DNA of 64,000 nt, from contig MTOH01000013.1 of assembly GCA_002011615.1 (NCBI GenBank), forward strand, positions 1 to 64,000, in the 5' to 3' direction. Source of the stretch: Candidatus Hydrothermus pacificus (lineage in GTDB: Bacteria; Hydrothermota; Hydrothermia; Hydrothermales; Hydrothermaceae). Shown piece after piece: positions 17,318 to 24,982 of this stretch (position 1 is its first letter; each line of letters begins with the position of its first letter). The notes under the pieces are model-generated. The model had not been told where the DNA came from. It ran no database searches and worked only from the letters and a program-made list of their open reading frames with translations. The position numbers were made by a program, and so were the translations under genes.

Positions 17318-18031
17318 ATGAAACAGAAAAAACTTTCCATAGTTATTCCTGTGTACAATGAGAGAGAATACATAAGAAAAATAATCAATTTAGTTGAGAA
17401 TTTAAAACTGGATTATAAAGTTGAGAAGGAAATAGTCATTGTAGATGATGGTTCTACTGATGGAACAAGGGATATCCTCTCAGAATTAAATAAAGAGAAA
17501 TCCCATTTAAACATAATCTTTCAGGAAAAGAATATGGGAAAGGGGGCAGCACTCAGAAAGGGCTTTAAAAATGCAACCGGTGATATAATAGTTATTCAGG
17601 ATGCTGATTTAGAATATGATCCGAGAGACTGGAATGAAATGTTGAGATTGATTCTGGAAGATAAAGCAGATGTTGTATATGGTTCAAGATTTTATGGAAA
17701 ATCTCACAGGGCATTATATTTCCATCACTATCTGGGTAACAGATTGATTTCTTTCCTTATAAATCTTTTATGTGACATAACTCTTTCTGATATTGAAGTT
17801 TGTTATAAAATGTTCAGAAAAGAGGTGCTTGATTCAATAACTTTAAAGCAGAATGATTTTGGATTTGAGGTTGAATTTACTGTCAAAATTGCAAAACAAA
17901 AAAAATGGAGGATATACGAGACCGCAATAAATTATTACGGAAGAACCTATGAGGAAGGTAAAAAAATAAACTGGAAGGATGGGGTGAAAGCACTCTGGTA
18001 TATAATTAAATACAGGTTTTTGACAAAATGA
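17318..18031 (+). CDS. Family 2 glycosyltransferase, polyprenyl-phosphate sugar synthase-like
   Basis: 237 residues. The GT2 nucleotide-sugar fold is clear: KLSIVIPVYNERE at the N-terminus, IVIVDDGSTDGT, GKGAALRKGF, and the metal-binding DADLEYDP. There is no C-terminal membrane domain, so it is a soluble or peripheral enzyme of the DPM1-like type, which transfers a sugar from a nucleotide to a polyprenyl phosphate on the inner face of the membrane. The following membrane protein overlaps it by four bases and could use this lipid-linked sugar outside. Sugar identity is not predictable here. Confidence 0.85.
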   Translation: MKQKKLSIVIPVYNEREYIRKIINLVENLKLDYKVEKEIVIVDDGSTDGTRDILSELNKEKSHLNIIFQEKNMGKGAALRKGFKNATGDIIVIQDADLEYDPRDWNEMLRLILEDKADVVYGSRFYGKSHRALYFHHYLGNRLISFLINLLCDITLSDIEVCYKMFRKEVLDSITLKQNDFGFEVEFTVKIAKQKKWRIYETAINYYGRTYEEGKKINWKDGVKALWYIIKYRFLTK

Positions 18032-20109
18032 GCGAGAAAAAGAAATATATAATTCTAATTTTACTGGTTTCCCTGCTCGTTGGTATAATAAGGTATCAAA
18101 TGGTTATTCGGCCGACTGGTGGAGTCTTTATGTTCCCGAGTGATGATAGTTATATAACCCTCAGATATTCCGAAAAAATTGTGGAAGGTCATCCCTTTAA
18201 GATTAACCCGGATGATAAATTTCCTTCGCCTCTTGAACCATCTATTGTAGCACAGTTTTTATACGCCTCTGGAAGCTATATTGGATTTAGAACTCCTGAA
18301 TCGCTTTCCTCCTTTGTATATTGGTTAAATATTATCTTACTTTCTATCACTCTTATTGTTCTTTTCTTGTTATTGACAGAGTGGAAGTTTTCTCTTTTGA
18401 ATGCATTTATAGTGATTGTTTTGTGTTTGTTATATAATCCATTCAGATACCTTTTTACATTGGACATGGGATGGGGTATTTTTACTATGTTATTTTATAT
18501 ATTAATGTACTTTGTTTTTATTAGAAAAGAAAGTTTTTATTTCATAATACCTGCAATTATACTTTCCCTTACAAGACCAGAGTCTATATATATACTCGTT
18601 TTTTTATTTTTATTTTATTTTTTCAAGAAAAATACAAAGAAAGCTTTGCTTGTGATTATTCCCATTGTTTTTAATCTTATACCTACAATTATTTTTTATT
18701 TATTTGTAAAAACCCCTTTTCCCAGCGGTTTTAAACCTCAATTCATACTTACTCATTACCCTTATAGTTCGGCTATTTCAATGATATTCAGATATATGAT
18801 TGATTATTTTAAGGGTATATTTTTAGGTTTTTATCCTCTTAATGCTACAGGTTATAATTATATAGAACATGGATTTTCTCCTTTACCACCTTTGTTTTTT
18901 ATATTTGTGCTTATAGGTGCCTGGAGAATATTTAATAATAAAAAAGAGGACAGAACAATTTATTTGTTCTCAACAACTTTATTTGTTTTAACATTGTTTG
19001 TATCTTCTGTTACAATCTATCAAGGAGTTCATTTATTAAGACACACAGCATGGTTGCTTCCTTTTTTTATTGTAATAGGAGTTGAAGGATTGCTTTATAT
19101 AGGAAGTAAATTAAATCTTTTGAAAATCCTTATCCCCTTCTACATTCTGATGTTTATGGGAAGTTCCATAGACTTTTTGATTTACGTTTCTATTTCTTCA
19201 GTGTATAATACCTTACCTCATTACCATGCTGCCAGATGGATAGATGAAAATTTAGAAGAACCAAATTTAATGGGTATTGTAAATTCAAGGGTGGATTATT
19301 TTGTAAGAAACAGAGCAAAATTTTATAACATCACCCCCGGGGATAACTGGAGAATGACTAAATATTGCAGGGATATATATAATCTGGCTGCACCCTTTGA
19401 ACTCTTCAATTATGAACTTAAAGAAGAAGAAGAATGGTTTTTAATATGGACAAAGGATGATGAGACAACTGTTAATTTCGAATATTTTGTTTCTCTTGCA
19501 GGAGATACACTCTATAAAAAATACTATCTTTTCAACAATTATTTTAAAATAGCAAAGTTAAAAAAAGGACCTTTTTTAAATGCAAAGAAAATTCATCTTT
19601 CTTATGAATACGATGTCCTTGACGAGTTTAATCCAGGAGACCCCATTTCAGAAAAAGAACACAAATATGATTACCTTTTAACTCTTCCGTATGCAAAGGT
19701 AAAATTTTATCCTGTTATGGGAAAGATAATTGACCCTAAAACAGGTGAGAAAGATTATATAATAGAAGGAGCAACTTTTGCTCAATACGAGAAGTTCAAT
19801 TTATATCTTGAGGATTTGCCTCAGGATACCCTCTTCTTAATTGGTAGATTTGCATCTGAAATTAATTGTGCTATAGGTGGATATTTGAAAGCATATGTTT
19901 TCCCTGTAAAGATGCCATCCCAGAAATTTAATATATTTGTAAATGGTGAGAAAATAGACTCTGTAAAGCTGTCAGATTTAAAAAATTTCAGTGAATATGC
20001 CTTCTTTATACCTAAGATTTTTTTAAAAAAGGGAGAGAATACAATAGAAATTGAAGGTCCTCACATATCCTGCAGATGGTTTATTATTCGTTTTATTTCC
20101 CGTGAATAA
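18028..20109 (+). CDS. GT-C-type membrane protein
   Basis: 693 residues. It has an N-terminal membrane anchor, then an acidic loop PSDDSYITLRYSEKI. About ten membrane segments follow (to about residue 390), then a soluble C-terminal domain of some 300 residues with the GDPISEKEHKYDY motif shared with the 15231 gene. The layout fits a lipid-phosphate-sugar-dependent glycosyltransferase. It is translationally coupled to the GT2 gene through an ATGA overlap. Its 3' end overlaps the convergent pilin-like gene by 17 bases. The proteins modified by this locus are unknown; pilins encoded next door are possible acceptors, but that is only a guess from proximity. Confidence 0.7.
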   Translation: MSEKKKYIILILLVSLLVGIIRYQMVIRPTGGVFMFPSDDSYITLRYSEKIVEGHPFKINPDDKFPSPLEPSIVAQFLYASGSYIGFRTPESLSSFVYWLNIILLSITLIVLFLLLTEWKFSLLNAFIVIVLCLLYNPFRYLFTLDMGWGIFTMLFYILMYFVFIRKESFYFIIPAIILSLTRPESIYILVFLFLFYFFKKNTKKALLVIIPIVFNLIPTIIFYLFVKTPFPSGFKPQFILTHYPYSSAISMIFRYMIDYFKGIFLGFYPLNATGYNYIEHGFSPLPPLFFIFVLIGAWRIFNNKKEDRTIYLFSTTLFVLTLFVSSVTIYQGVHLLRHTAWLLPFFIVIGVEGLLYIGSKLNLLKILIPFYILMFMGSSIDFLIYVSISSVYNTLPHYHAARWIDENLEEPNLMGIVNSRVDYFVRNRAKFYNITPGDNWRMTKYCRDIYNLAAPFELFNYELKEEEEWFLIWTKDDETTVNFEYFVSLAGDTLYKKYYLFNNYFKIAKLKKGPFLNAKKIHLSYEYDVLDEFNPGDPISEKEHKYDYLLTLPYAKVKFYPVMGKIIDPKTGEKDYIIEGATFAQYEKFNLYLEDLPQDTLFLIGRFASEINCAIGGYLKAYVFPVKMPSQKFNIFVNGEKIDSVKLSDLKNFSEYAFFIPKIFLKKGENTIEIEGPHISCRWFIIRFISRE

Positions 20110-20617
20110 GGGTATCAGCTATGATATTTCTTGTACCCATTCCATAAATAACAAATCCCATTGCAGCAGAACCATTTACTCCTGTCTCTTTTACAAAAAC
20201 GCATCCAGCTAAATTTGAATTCCATGAAGGTCTGGAACTTGTGCTGGAGAATGAAAAGTTTGGTGGACGAATGGGATTCCTGAAATTATTTGGAAGGAGA
20301 CATGGAGAAGATGGAACGGTTCCCGGGTCTATGCCTGCTATTGATTTTGTATAATCTCCTGTTGAAATGGTTCCGTAGTTTAAAGATTGCCTGACCTGGT
20401 TTACAGTTATGTCCAATCGAGAAGGATAATAGCCTTCCGTAAGTGTTGAAAAACTTTCCAGCGTGACCTGGACAATATGCATATTCCCTTTCACAGAAGC
20501 ATCTTTTGCCCTTGATACCATGGAAATAAAATTGGGTATAGATATAACTGCAAGAATACCTATTATCACTATTACAATGAGGAGCTCAACCAGTGTAAAC
20601 CCATACTTTCTATTCAT
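20093..20617 (-). CDS. Type IV pilin-like protein (minor/paralogue)
   Basis: About 174 residues from the ATG at 20617, preceded by a purine-rich AAAGGGGGG ribosome site; an in-frame TTG at 20632 is less likely. The class III leader ends in K-Y-G/F-T-L-V-E, the prepilin peptidase site, with the conserved Glu5 of the mature protein and a hydrophobic helix after it. Mature region residues such as VSRAKDASVKGNMHIVQVTLE are nearly identical to the major pilin at 22940. This copy has two Cys that could form a disulfide, whereas the other has one. It is the last gene of the ABC/TPR operon and overlaps the preceding gene by eight bases. Likely a minor or alternative pilin. Confidence 0.88.
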   Translation of the reverse strand: MNRKYGFTLVELLIVIVIIGILAVISIPNFISMVSRAKDASVKGNMHIVQVTLESFSTLTEGYYPSRLDITVNQVRQSLNYGTISTGDYTKSIAGIDPGTVPSSPCLLPNNFRNPIRPPNFSFSSTSSRPSWNSNLAGCVFVKETGVNGSAAMGFVIYGMGTRNIIADTLIHGK

Positions 20618-21272
20618 AAACCCCCCTTTCAATTTTTTCTTTTATCTTTTTTATATAATTTTTTGCAATTTCTTTTTCAAATTTATTTTTACTTGTTTTA
20701 TAAAGATTTTTCCACATTCTCAAACTCAATTGCAGGTTACCAACCTTTTTATAAAAGACAAAGGCAGCCCATCTTTTTGTCATATCCGGTGCCCCTTTTT
20801 TTAAAGAAGCGAGCCAGAAAAATTTACCTGCTTTTATGTGTTTCCTGAATACTGTATAATTTAAAAAACCATACCAGAATAAATATTCCCATTTCTCAGG
20901 ATTGTTGACTATCCCTTTCCATATAAGTTTTTCTGCCTCTTTATATTTTTTTACATGATAGGCAAGGGATATAGAGCCAAATGTATAAGCGTGAAGAAAA
21001 TGAGGGTCTATATCAACTATAGTATTTAGAAGCAAGTCCATATTTTTAAATTCCTGTTTTTTTTGTAAATGACCTCCATATATTTGAATGAATTGAAGCC
21101 ACAATGCATCTGCAATAAGTTCTTCATTGCCTGAAGATAAGAGTTTTAGTACATCTGGTTTTGTATGATAATATAAGTGTCCAGATTCTTTTTTTTCAAA
21201 AATAAGGCTCAGTCTGTGAGAAAGTATAATAACTATTATTAACATCGTCATAATGGATAAAAATCTTTTCAT
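20610..21272 (-). CDS. Membrane-anchored TPR-like protein
   Basis: 220 residues. It has a single N-terminal hydrophobic anchor (about 5-24) and then helical repeats resembling TPRs (AEKLIWKGIVNNPEKWEYLF and similar). It overlaps the ABC permease by four bases and the pilin-like gene by eight, so it belongs to a pilus-linked ABC operon. In Myxococcus xanthus the pilGHI genes next to pilA encode an ABC transporter plus an accessory protein needed for pilus assembly. This gene holds the analogous accessory position, but I cannot confirm homology to PilG. Confidence 0.7.
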   Translation of the reverse strand: MKRFLSIMTMLIIVIILSHRLSLIFEKKESGHLYYHTKPDVLKLLSSGNEELIADALWLQFIQIYGGHLQKKQEFKNMDLLLNTIVDIDPHFLHAYTFGSISLAYHVKKYKEAEKLIWKGIVNNPEKWEYLFWYGFLNYTVFRKHIKAGKFFWLASLKKGAPDMTKRWAAFVFYKKVGNLQLSLRMWKNLYKTSKNKFEKEIAKNYIKKIKEKIERGVYE

Positions 21273-22033
21273 CTAAATTCTCTTTTTTCAAGGATTATAT
21301 GGGATAGATAAAGCAGTATGAGCGTATATATTATCCCATAACATATAGAAAACAGAAAATAATCTGAGGAAAGGGGTTTATTATACATTATGTTTGTTTT
21401 TATATTGAAATATTCTAAGTTTGGCAATATTAAATATAGCCCTGATAAAAAGTATTTAAAAAAAGCTATACTGGTTTTTTCAGCCAGGATTTTAAGGACA
21501 TGAAGAGAGTGGCCTGAAAGGTATAGTCCAATAGTTAGAAATGCTGAGAGAAAGTAGTTGGAAAATGATGAGAATAAAATCATTATTGAGATTAGAATCA
21601 TAATTTCGAAAAAGAATGGAATGAATGAAATAAATAGTTCAAACGCAAATTTCCCGATAATAAAGAAAAGTATGATTTGATGAACCAGAAAAAGCATTAT
21701 AACATTTATGATTACTATGAGCAAAAAAGCTATAAATTTGCCTCCTGCTATTTCCCATCCCTTTGTTGGGGCTGTTTTTAAAATATATATTGTTCTTTTT
21801 TCAAATTCCTGATAGAAGGTGACAGAGCCTATGACCACGATGAATAAAACATTAACAATAGGAATTATTGATATACCAAAGTCTTTCAATATTTTCTCTT
21901 CCTCACCTGCAGAAATAGGGAAAAGAATTAAGCTTGATAATATTATAAAAATTGATATTACCACAAGGATTAAAAAGGCTTTTTGCCTTAAAATTTCCTT
22001 AAATGTCGTTTCAAATATTGATAGAAGTTTCAT
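21269..22033 (-). CDS. ABC-2 type transporter permease
   Basis: 254 residues with six predicted membrane helices and the ABC-2 permease layout (FEKRTIYILKTAPTKGWEIAGGKF between helices two and three). It overlaps the ATPase gene by 23 bases and the TPR gene by four. It should form the channel of an exporter with the ATPase encoded upstream. Because pilin genes flank the operon on both sides, a role like M. xanthus PilI in pilus assembly is plausible by context; the substrate is unknown. Confidence 0.82.
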   Translation of the reverse strand: MKLLSIFETTFKEILRQKAFLILVVISIFIILSSLILFPISAGEEEKILKDFGISIIPIVNVLFIVVIGSVTFYQEFEKRTIYILKTAPTKGWEIAGGKFIAFLLIVIINVIMLFLVHQIILFFIIGKFAFELFISFIPFFFEIMILISIMILFSSFSNYFLSAFLTIGLYLSGHSLHVLKILAEKTSIAFFKYFLSGLYLILPNLEYFNIKTNIMYNKPLSSDYFLFSICYGIIYTLILLYLSHIILEKREFR

Positions 22034-22883
22034 CTTTTATAAGTTTATAGAAAACATCTTCCAGTTTGGGAGATTCTAATGTAATTCTAATAATTTTACC
22101 TTTCCATTTTGTAAAAATTTCTTCTATACAATTATTTAATTCATTCTGATTTACATCAAGTTCTTTTACACCTTCTTTGTATTCAAATAAAATTCTTGCC
22201 CTTTTACTCTCTAATGGTATAATTTCGTCCATACCTCCTCTGGCTATTATTTTGCCTTTATTAATTATCACAACACTGTCACATATTTCTTCTGCATCAG
22301 AAAGAATGTGTGAGGAAAAAAGGATTGTTTTTCCTTCTTTTTTTTCTTCCTTTAATATCTCTTTTATCTCTTTTCTGCTGACCGGGTCAAGACCGGATAG
22401 AGGCTCATCAAGAATGAGTATACCAGGGTTATTTATGAACACACTTGCCATTCCTATCTTCTGTTTCTGACCCCGTGAGAGTGTTTTTATGGGTTTTCCT
22501 GTTATGTCTTTTATGTTAAACCTTTCACAAATTTCTTCAATTAGTCTGTTTTCATTTTTATTTTTTTTACCGTAAATTCTTAAAATAAATCTTAAATATT
22601 CTTTTCCGGTAAGATACTCGTAAAAATAAGGTAGTTCAGGCAAAAACCCAATTTTTTCTCTGGCATTCTTTATGTCCATGCCTTTTTCAAAATAAACCCT
22701 GCCTCTGGTAGGCTTTAAAAGTCCTGTGCATATTTTGAATGTTGTAGTCTTACCCGCTCCATTTGGGCCTATAAGACCAAGAATTTCTCCCCTTTTTACT
22801 TCAAAAGAGATGCCTTTTAAAATTTCTATTTTTTTACCCCAGAAATTTTTAAAATGTTTGTATAAGTTTTCTATATAAATCAT
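22011..22883 (-). CDS. ABC transporter ATP-binding protein
   Basis: 290 residues with all ABC ATPase motifs: Walker [10 protein letters not shown], the signature TLSRGQKQK, Walker [15 protein letters not shown] and the switch His in FSSHIL. A C-terminal extension of about 80 residues is normal for ABC-2 exporters. It energises the permease that follows. The ATG lies about ten bases after the pilin terminator hairpin, and I find no promoter in between. Expression probably depends on read-through from the pilin gene or on a promoter inside it. It is comparable in position to M. xanthus PilH. Confidence 0.9.
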   Translation of the reverse strand: MIYIENLYKHFKNFWGKKIEILKGISFEVKRGEILGLIGPNGAGKTTTFKICTGLLKPTRGRVYFEKGMDIKNAREKIGFLPELPYFYEYLTGKEYLRFILRIYGKKNKNENRLIEEICERFNIKDITGKPIKTLSRGQKQKIGMASVFINNPGILILDEPLSGLDPVSRKEIKEILKEEKKEGKTILFSSHILSDAEEICDSVVIINKGKIIARGGMDEIIPLESKRARILFEYKEGVKELDVNQNELNNCIEEIFTKWKGKIIRITLESPKLEDVFYKLIKDETSINI

Positions 22884-22892
22884 TCTATAAAG

Positions 22893-22918
22893 AAAGGGGG
22901 GGCATGCGCCCCCCCTTT
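22893..22918 (-). terminator. Rho-independent terminator of the major pilin gene
   Basis: A perfect GC stem (seven G and a C against a G and seven C, loop ATGC) is flanked by A and T runs, giving an 11-bp stem. On the minus strand it is followed by TTTCTTTATAG. It lies 22 bases after the pilin stop and just before the ABC ATPase gene. Confidence 0.88.
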
Positions 22919-22939
22919 TTATTCTTTGAAACTTTATTC

Positions 22940-23476
22940 TTACTGTCCAGGAATTAAACTGTCAGGGATTAATGATTTTGAGCCATCTCCAAAGATTATG
23001 TAACTGGTAGCAATGACACCTGTTGTCCCTACTGCGACATAGAATGTGCATCCTGCATTGGTATCGTTATGCGGAGGTTTAGCACTTGTGGTTGAAAAGG
23101 CATTATTTACTGCTTTTACAGGGTTTCTGAAATTACCCGGAAGCAGATAGTTTCCTGTAGGAGCTGTTCCTGCACTAGCTCCTGCTACTGATTTTGTGTA
23201 ATCTCCTGTGTTTATTGTTGGAAATCCAATAGCAGACCTTACACTATTAACTGTTACCCCAAGATCGGCTGGGTAATAACCTTCTGCAAGGGTGGAAAAG
23301 TTTTCAAGAGTTACCTGCATGGTATGCATGTTGGATTTTACTGATGCGTCCTTTGCCCTTGACACCATTGAGATGAAGTTAGGTATTGCTATTGCTGCAA
23401 GAATACCTATGATTACGACCACTATAAGGAGTTCAATCAGTGTGAACCCCTTTTTGTTTTTATTCTTTCGTCTCAT
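22940..23476 (-). CDS. pilA: Major type IV pilin
   Basis: 178 residues from the ATG at 23476. I chose this start because AGGAGG lies eight bases upstream; the in-frame GTG at 23485 overlaps that ribosome site. A short Lys/Arg-rich leader ends at K-K-G/F-T-L-I-E, the prepilin peptidase site, followed by the hydrophobic assembly helix with Glu5. The mature part is pilin/pseudopilin-like, about 160 residues. It is a single-gene unit with its own strong terminator, a good ribosome site and repeated sequence elements upstream, as expected for an abundant structural subunit. GspG-type pseudopilin is the alternative; the neighbouring PilB and PilT genes favour a pilin. Confidence 0.88.
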   Translation of the reverse strand: MRRKNKNKKGFTLIELLIVVVIIGILAAIAIPNFISMVSRAKDASVKSNMHTMQVTLENFSTLAEGYYPADLGVTVNSVRSAIGFPTINTGDYTKSVAGASAGTAPTGNYLLPGNFRNPVKAVNNAFSTTSAKPPHNDTNAGCTFYVAVGTTGVIATSYIIFGDGSKSLIPDSLIPGQ

Positions 23477-23513
23477 AACTCTCACCTCCTTTTAAAGTTT
23501 CTACTTTTTTACA

Positions 23514-23529
23514 TGAAATTTTTATGCCA
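23514..23529 (-). promoter_or_regulatory. Possible sigma-54-like promoter of the pilin gene
   Basis: On the minus strand TGGCAT-N5-TTTCA resembles the -24/-12 pattern TGGCAC-N5-TTGCA. The -24 part is good; the -12 part lacks the usual GC. It would give a leader of about 30 bases that includes the ribosome site. Pilin genes are sigma-54 dependent in several bacteria. Weak call. Confidence 0.25.
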
Positions 23530-23571
23530 AAACCCAAGTTCTTTATTTTCAATAAAATTTTAAGGATTTTT

Positions 23572-23604
23572 ATTGCAAAATTGCAAATCCCAATTGCAAA
23601 ATTG
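23572..23604. repeat. Two ATTGCAAAATTG direct repeats, 21 bp apart
   Basis: Identical 12-base copies at 23572-23583 and 23593-23604, start-to-start distance 21 bases, i.e. two helical turns. They lie upstream of pilA (minus) and pdxJ (plus). The spacing suits paired protein binding on one DNA face, so they could be regulator sites. Confidence 0.55.
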
Positions 23605-23630
23605 AGAATAAAAAATTTATAATAATATTA

Positions 23631-23677
23631 ACTATAAACCATAAACTATTAACTATAGACCATGAACCATAAACCAG
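23631..23677. repeat. Heptanucleotide tandem repeat spanning the pdxJ start
   Basis: Almost seven units of a 7-base repeat (ACTATAA, ACCATAA, ACTATTA, ACTATAG, ACCATGA, ACCATAA, ACCAG). One unit supplies the ATG of pdxJ at 23662. Copy-number change downstream of the ATG would shift the reading frame. Confidence 0.85.
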
Positions 23678-24390
23678 TTAAATTAAGTGTTAATGTTGAC
23701 CATGTTGCTACATTGAGAGAGGCAAGAAAGGAAAAATTTCCTGACCCTTCTGTATGCGCTATAATTGCTGAACATTTTGGTGCCTGCGGTATTACATGTC
23801 ACCTGAGACTGGATAGAAGACATATAAAAGAAAGAGATATATTGAAATTAAAAAGGATTGTAAAGGGAGAGTTGAACATAGAGATGTGCTCTGCAAAACA
23901 GATGATTGATTTTGCTTTAAAAGTAAAACCTCACTGGGTAACCCTTGTCCCTGAGAGAGAGGGAGAAGTGACCACCGAAGGTGGGCTTGATGTTATAAAG
24001 AATTTTACCAGGATAAAAAATGCTGTTAAAAAGTTGAAAACCCGAAAAATTAAGGTGAGCATTTTTGTTGAACCCAATCTGAAACAACTTGAACAATGTT
24101 TTAAAACAGGTTGCGACGCAGTGGAATTGAATACTAATTCCTATGCAATATCAAAAGGTAAAAAAAAGCAACGAGAACTTTTAAGGCTTAAAAAATCAGC
24201 GAGGTTCGCAAAAGAGAGGGGGCTGATTGTAAGAGCAGGTCATGCATTGAACAGGCAAAATCTCCATGGAATACTTGAAATAGGAGAAATAGAAGAAGTT
24301 TCCATAGGTTTTGCTCTTATTGCCGATGCACTTGTTTTTGGATTCCAGAAAGCGGTTCAGGAATACATAAGGATTCTTGAAAGAAGGTGA
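23662..24390 (+). CDS. pdxJ: Pyridoxine 5'-phosphate synthase
   Basis: 242 residues, the normal PdxJ length. Family motifs are clear: LSVNVDHVATLREAR, GITCHLRLDRRHI, the CSAKQMIDFAL and VTLVPEREGEVTTEGGLDV stretches, AGHALNRQN and EVSIGFALIADAL. It condenses deoxyxylulose 5-phosphate with aminoacetone phosphate to make pyridoxine phosphate in the DXP-dependent vitamin B6 route. The start codon lies in a 7-base tandem repeat and has no ribosome site; codons two to five (NHKP) come from the repeat, so only the N-terminal tip is affected. The next gene overlaps its stop (GTGA). Confidence 0.95.
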   Translation: MNHKPVKLSVNVDHVATLREARKEKFPDPSVCAIIAEHFGACGITCHLRLDRRHIKERDILKLKRIVKGELNIEMCSAKQMIDFALKVKPHWVTLVPEREGEVTTEGGLDVIKNFTRIKNAVKKLKTRKIKVSIFVEPNLKQLEQCFKTGCDAVELNTNSYAISKGKKKQRELLRLKKSARFAKERGLIVRAGHALNRQNLHGILEIGEIEEVSIGFALIADALVFGFQKAVQEYIRILERR

Positions 24391-24938
24391 AATACTTATT
24401 ATTATGTATACTGACTTCATCGATTTCCTGTGCTCGAGTTTATACAAAGGCAAAAAGCGTAGATTTTAACAATTTTAAGCAAAAGCTGAATTCTGTTTAT
24501 TCGGATAAAAACATTAGTTTTCTTAGTATAGAAGGTGATTTTGAATCATATGGTAAGACCTATATGAAAGGCTTTTTTAAGGCATATTTAAAAAATGATA
24601 GCTTTAAAATTAAGATTATATCTCCTCCTTTTTCTATTAGAGAGATAAAAAATATTTATTTTAAAGAGATTTTAAAATCTTATTTTAATCCAGGTAACTT
24701 TTTAAAAAATATGGATATAATTGGTATAGAGGAGAATGAAAATTTTTTTATTCTGAGATTAAAAAATGCAGAGATATTTTTTGAAAAAGGAAGTTTAAGG
24801 ATCTTAAAAATTTATTTAGAGGACGGCTCTATAAAATTTGCGAACTTTCACAATGGTTTGCCTCTACTTGTAAAGATAAATACGCTTGATGAAAAAATAG
24901 AACTAAAAATCAATCAAATGAACCTGTATTATGAATAG
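24387..24938 (+). CDS. Putative lipoprotein, LolB/DUF4292-like fold
   Basis: 183 residues starting at GTG 24387, which overlaps the pdxJ stop. A short hydrophobic signal ends at SSISC15, a plausible though not perfect lipobox. The rest is beta-rich, with alternating charged and hydrophobic residues (SIEGDFESYGK, FFKAYLKNDSFKIKI, then FILRLKNAEIFFEKGSLRIL). This resembles LolA/LolB- or DUF4292-type outer-membrane lipoproteins. I cannot assign a function. It would be anchored in a membrane facing the periplasm. Confidence 0.6.
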   Translation: MKYLLLCILTSSISCARVYTKAKSVDFNNFKQKLNSVYSDKNISFLSIEGDFESYGKTYMKGFFKAYLKNDSFKIKIISPPFSIREIKNIYFKEILKSYFNPGNFLKNMDIIGIEENENFFILRLKNAEIFFEKGSLRILKIYLEDGSIKFANFHNGLPLLVKINTLDEKIELKINQMNLYYE

Positions 24939-24946
24939 CCTGTTAA

Positions 24947-24975
24947 TTGACAATTTTTTAAAAATACTTTATTAT
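24947..24975 (+). promoter_or_regulatory. Promoter of the pilB-pilB-pilT operon
   Basis: TTGACA (24947-24952), 17-base spacer, TATTAT (24970-24975), then seven bases to the pilB ATG. There is no ribosome site between them, so a leaderless mRNA is expected. Confidence 0.7.
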
Positions 24976-24982
24976 TAAAAAT

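Noticed and set aside
23476..23485. GTG start for the major pilin
   Set aside because: The GTG overlaps the AGGAGG ribosome site, which is ideally spaced for the ATG at 23476.
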